DNA from: Patescibacteria group bacterium
GTDB taxonomy: Bacteria > Patescibacteriota > Patescibacteriia > Patescibacteriales > WJLG01
Assembly (NCBI GenBank): GCA_028716485.1
Contig: JAQUPS010000009.1
Coordinates: 1-53,549 of the forward strand
Direction of reading: 5' to 3'
Length of the DNA: 53,549 nt
Position numbers and translations under genes: made by a program. The notes beneath the pieces were generated by a model that was not told the DNA's origin, did not search any database, and saw only the letters and a program-made list of their open reading frames with translations. Numbering within the stretch: the first letter of the stretch is position 1; each line of letters starts with the position of its first letter. This document shows, one piece after another, positions 51,833-53,549 of the stretch.

Positions 51833-53549
51833 ATGAAAAAAATTTTATTATTGTCTTTCATTTTTTCTGCTTCGTTGCTTTTTTGCAATTCAGCTAAAGC
51901 GGACGAATCCTATTCTCACGTTTTAACATTGAGCCCGGGTTGGAATGTAATTTCCGTGCCCAGGGTTGTCGAAAATCATAGCTTTTCCGTTTCGGAAACT
52001 TTGGCCAATTTGATATTTATCTTTTGGATAACACCAAACCTTCCGGCTGGGCGACGATGGCGGATTTAGGGCAAACGGAATTTACCCCGCTTTACGGATA
52101 TTTTATCAATAATAAAACCGGTAGTGAGCAAACACTAACGGTTAATTATAAACAAAACGTCAGTCCGAGCGATAGATTGTTCAGTAGAAATATCACGGCA
52201 GGCTGGAACGTTATCGGCGTTGCCGATCCCGCCGACGCGCTCCGTCAGAAAGAAAATAATTCCACTGACACCAACAACATTCAATCTATTCTATCTTCCT
52301 TTGGTAATAATATCGATTCTGTTTTAGATTTTACCGCCGATCAGACTGATAAATCCTCGGTAAAAATAGGGGATAGTTGGGCATATAAGACAAATAACAA
52401 CCTCAATGATTTAAACGACCTCCGAGAAACAAAAGCTTATGCTGTTTATGTAAAAACGGCTGGCGTTTATCACGGTTATCAAAATAATGATGAAGTGAAA
52501 ATATACGAACCGGTTACTTTTTATAATTTGAAATCTGGGACAAAGGTGATTAATGAAAAAACGAAAGACGCGGTTTTGATGGAATTTTCCGTTTATTCCG
52601 GATACCCGGTCAATTTTTCTTTAAAAGGAGTAAGCGTTGAGCTTTGGTCGTATTATAATATGAAAAATTCGGATGTTGGCAATCTGCGGTTGGTCTGCAA
52701 TAATGAACAAAAAATAATCTTGCCATCGCCGGTAATAGGAATCAATTCTGTTTCAGCTTCATCGTCTTTGCCGGTCGGCGCTTCCGAGTGTAAACTGCTC
52801 GTCGATATTGGAGATATCGTTGATACTAATTATATTCAGGCGACAATACGAGGATTGGATAATCCGGATAATTGGAAAATTTTCGGAAATACAATTAGAA
52901 ACATAAGCATTCCGAGCGAAATAAGAGGGTATTGGGTTGAAGTGGACAAAAATATTCCTGTAACTGTTGCATTACATAAAACCGAAGCTGCCCATGACAA
53001 AGTTAATAAGAATCAAAATGATGTTGAGTTGGGCTCTATCAAAATTACTCCGAGCCCCAATGGAAATATTGAGCTTAGAGCTCTAAGGTTTAGTATTGCT
53101 TTCTCTGGTGCCACAACCACTCTTAATAATATCAAATTGATCGATGGGTCTACAGGTAATATTTATGATTTGACGTATTCTGGCGTAGACAAAAAATATC
53201 AAAATACTTCCTTGAATTTAGCGATACTTTCTAATACTACAAAGTCATTGGTTATTAGCGCGGATATTGGAAATACCGCTGTTGACGGAGACACTTTTAC
53301 ATTATCAATGGCTGATGCTACAACTGATTTGGATATTTATGATACCACCATTGATAAAAAAGTTATTGAAATTACCCCAAACGCCTTGTTTTTCAATCCA
53401 ATCACTATTCAAACTCCGGCTTTAACCTTCTCGATCAACCCGATTTCGACCGCGTTAAGCTCGGTTGTCGGCACTTCCGACATCCAGGCGATTAACTTCA
53501 ATATGAAGGCTAATCAGACCAGCGATTTGACGGTTAGCGAGTTGGATTT
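51833..53549 (+). pseudogene. Exported surface protein, frameshifted and cut by the window end
   Basis: A signal peptide (KKILLLSFIFSASLLFCNSAKA) is followed by a GWNVISVPRV module. The first frame stops at 52069, but from about 52012 the frame one base over is open to the last base of the window (about 512 codons): it starts DIYLLDNTKPSGWATMADLG, includes a second GWNVIGVADP module, and continues with beta-rich repeats (ALRFSIAFSGATTTLNNIKL, LVISADIGNTAVDGDTFTLS). One missing T in AATTTGAT near 52008-52011 restores a continuous protein. It may be a natural frameshift, phase variation or a sequence error. Likely an S-layer or adhesin-like surface protein. Confidence 0.75.

Overview
The window looks like a chromosomal piece of a Candidate Phyla Radiation (Patescibacteria) genome, most likely Parcubacteria-like. 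The basis is the gene repertoire: DUF4012 and DUF11-type membrane proteins, a PSP1-domain protein, TypA, many GT4 glycosyltransferases, short intergenic gaps, and many genes without a Shine-Dalgarno sequence. TGA serves as an ordinary stop (guaB, the sugar-transferase gene, the CAP gene), which argues against the recoded Gracilibacteria/Absconditabacteria. No phage, transposase or CRISPR genes were seen.

Region 1 (1-8.1 kb) is visibly more AT-rich than the rest. It carries an operon-like set that appears to make two non-protein diamino acids and join them: an SbnA/SbnB pair for L-2,3-diaminopropionate, a diaminobutyrate-type class III aminotransferase, two different ATP-grasp ligases and a stand-alone C39-like cysteine peptidase. 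After a possible tRNA 3' remnant and a terminator come two exported proteins behind a consensus promoter. This is the best candidate for an undescribed system.

Region 2 (8.1-18.5 kb) holds a methyltransferase, IMP dehydrogenase next to an unusual adenylosuccinate synthetase, an FMN-reductase-like protein with a DUF2769 protein, a sugar isomerase-like gene, typA, a 58-residue basic protein and a YdjM-like membrane protein.

Region 3 (18.5-38.5 kb) concerns the cell surface: a membrane-anchored AmrS-like protein that has lost its radical-SAM cysteines, four glycosyl/sugar-phosphate transferases, DUF4012 and DUF11-like proteins, a 1176-residue exported vWA protein, tgt with a palindromic insertion and no zinc cysteines, the RNase P RNA and mnmA. 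A ~200-nt foldback repeat sits directly downstream of the AmrS-like gene and again downstream of mnmA.

Region 4 (38.5-53.5 kb) has rpsB-tsf, a PSP1 protein, a response regulator, an acyl-ACP-reductase-like protein, a histidine kinase, clpB under a perfect CIRCE operator, a WecG/TagA-Nudix fusion, a CAP-domain protein, a compact structured RNA candidate and a frameshifted exported protein that runs off the window.

Two kinds of non-coding structure recur: nested inverted repeats built from words such as ATCCTAAA, AATCCGAAA and CGAAT placed just before start codons, and near-consensus TTGACA-17-TATAAT promoters, some firing at or next to the start codon.
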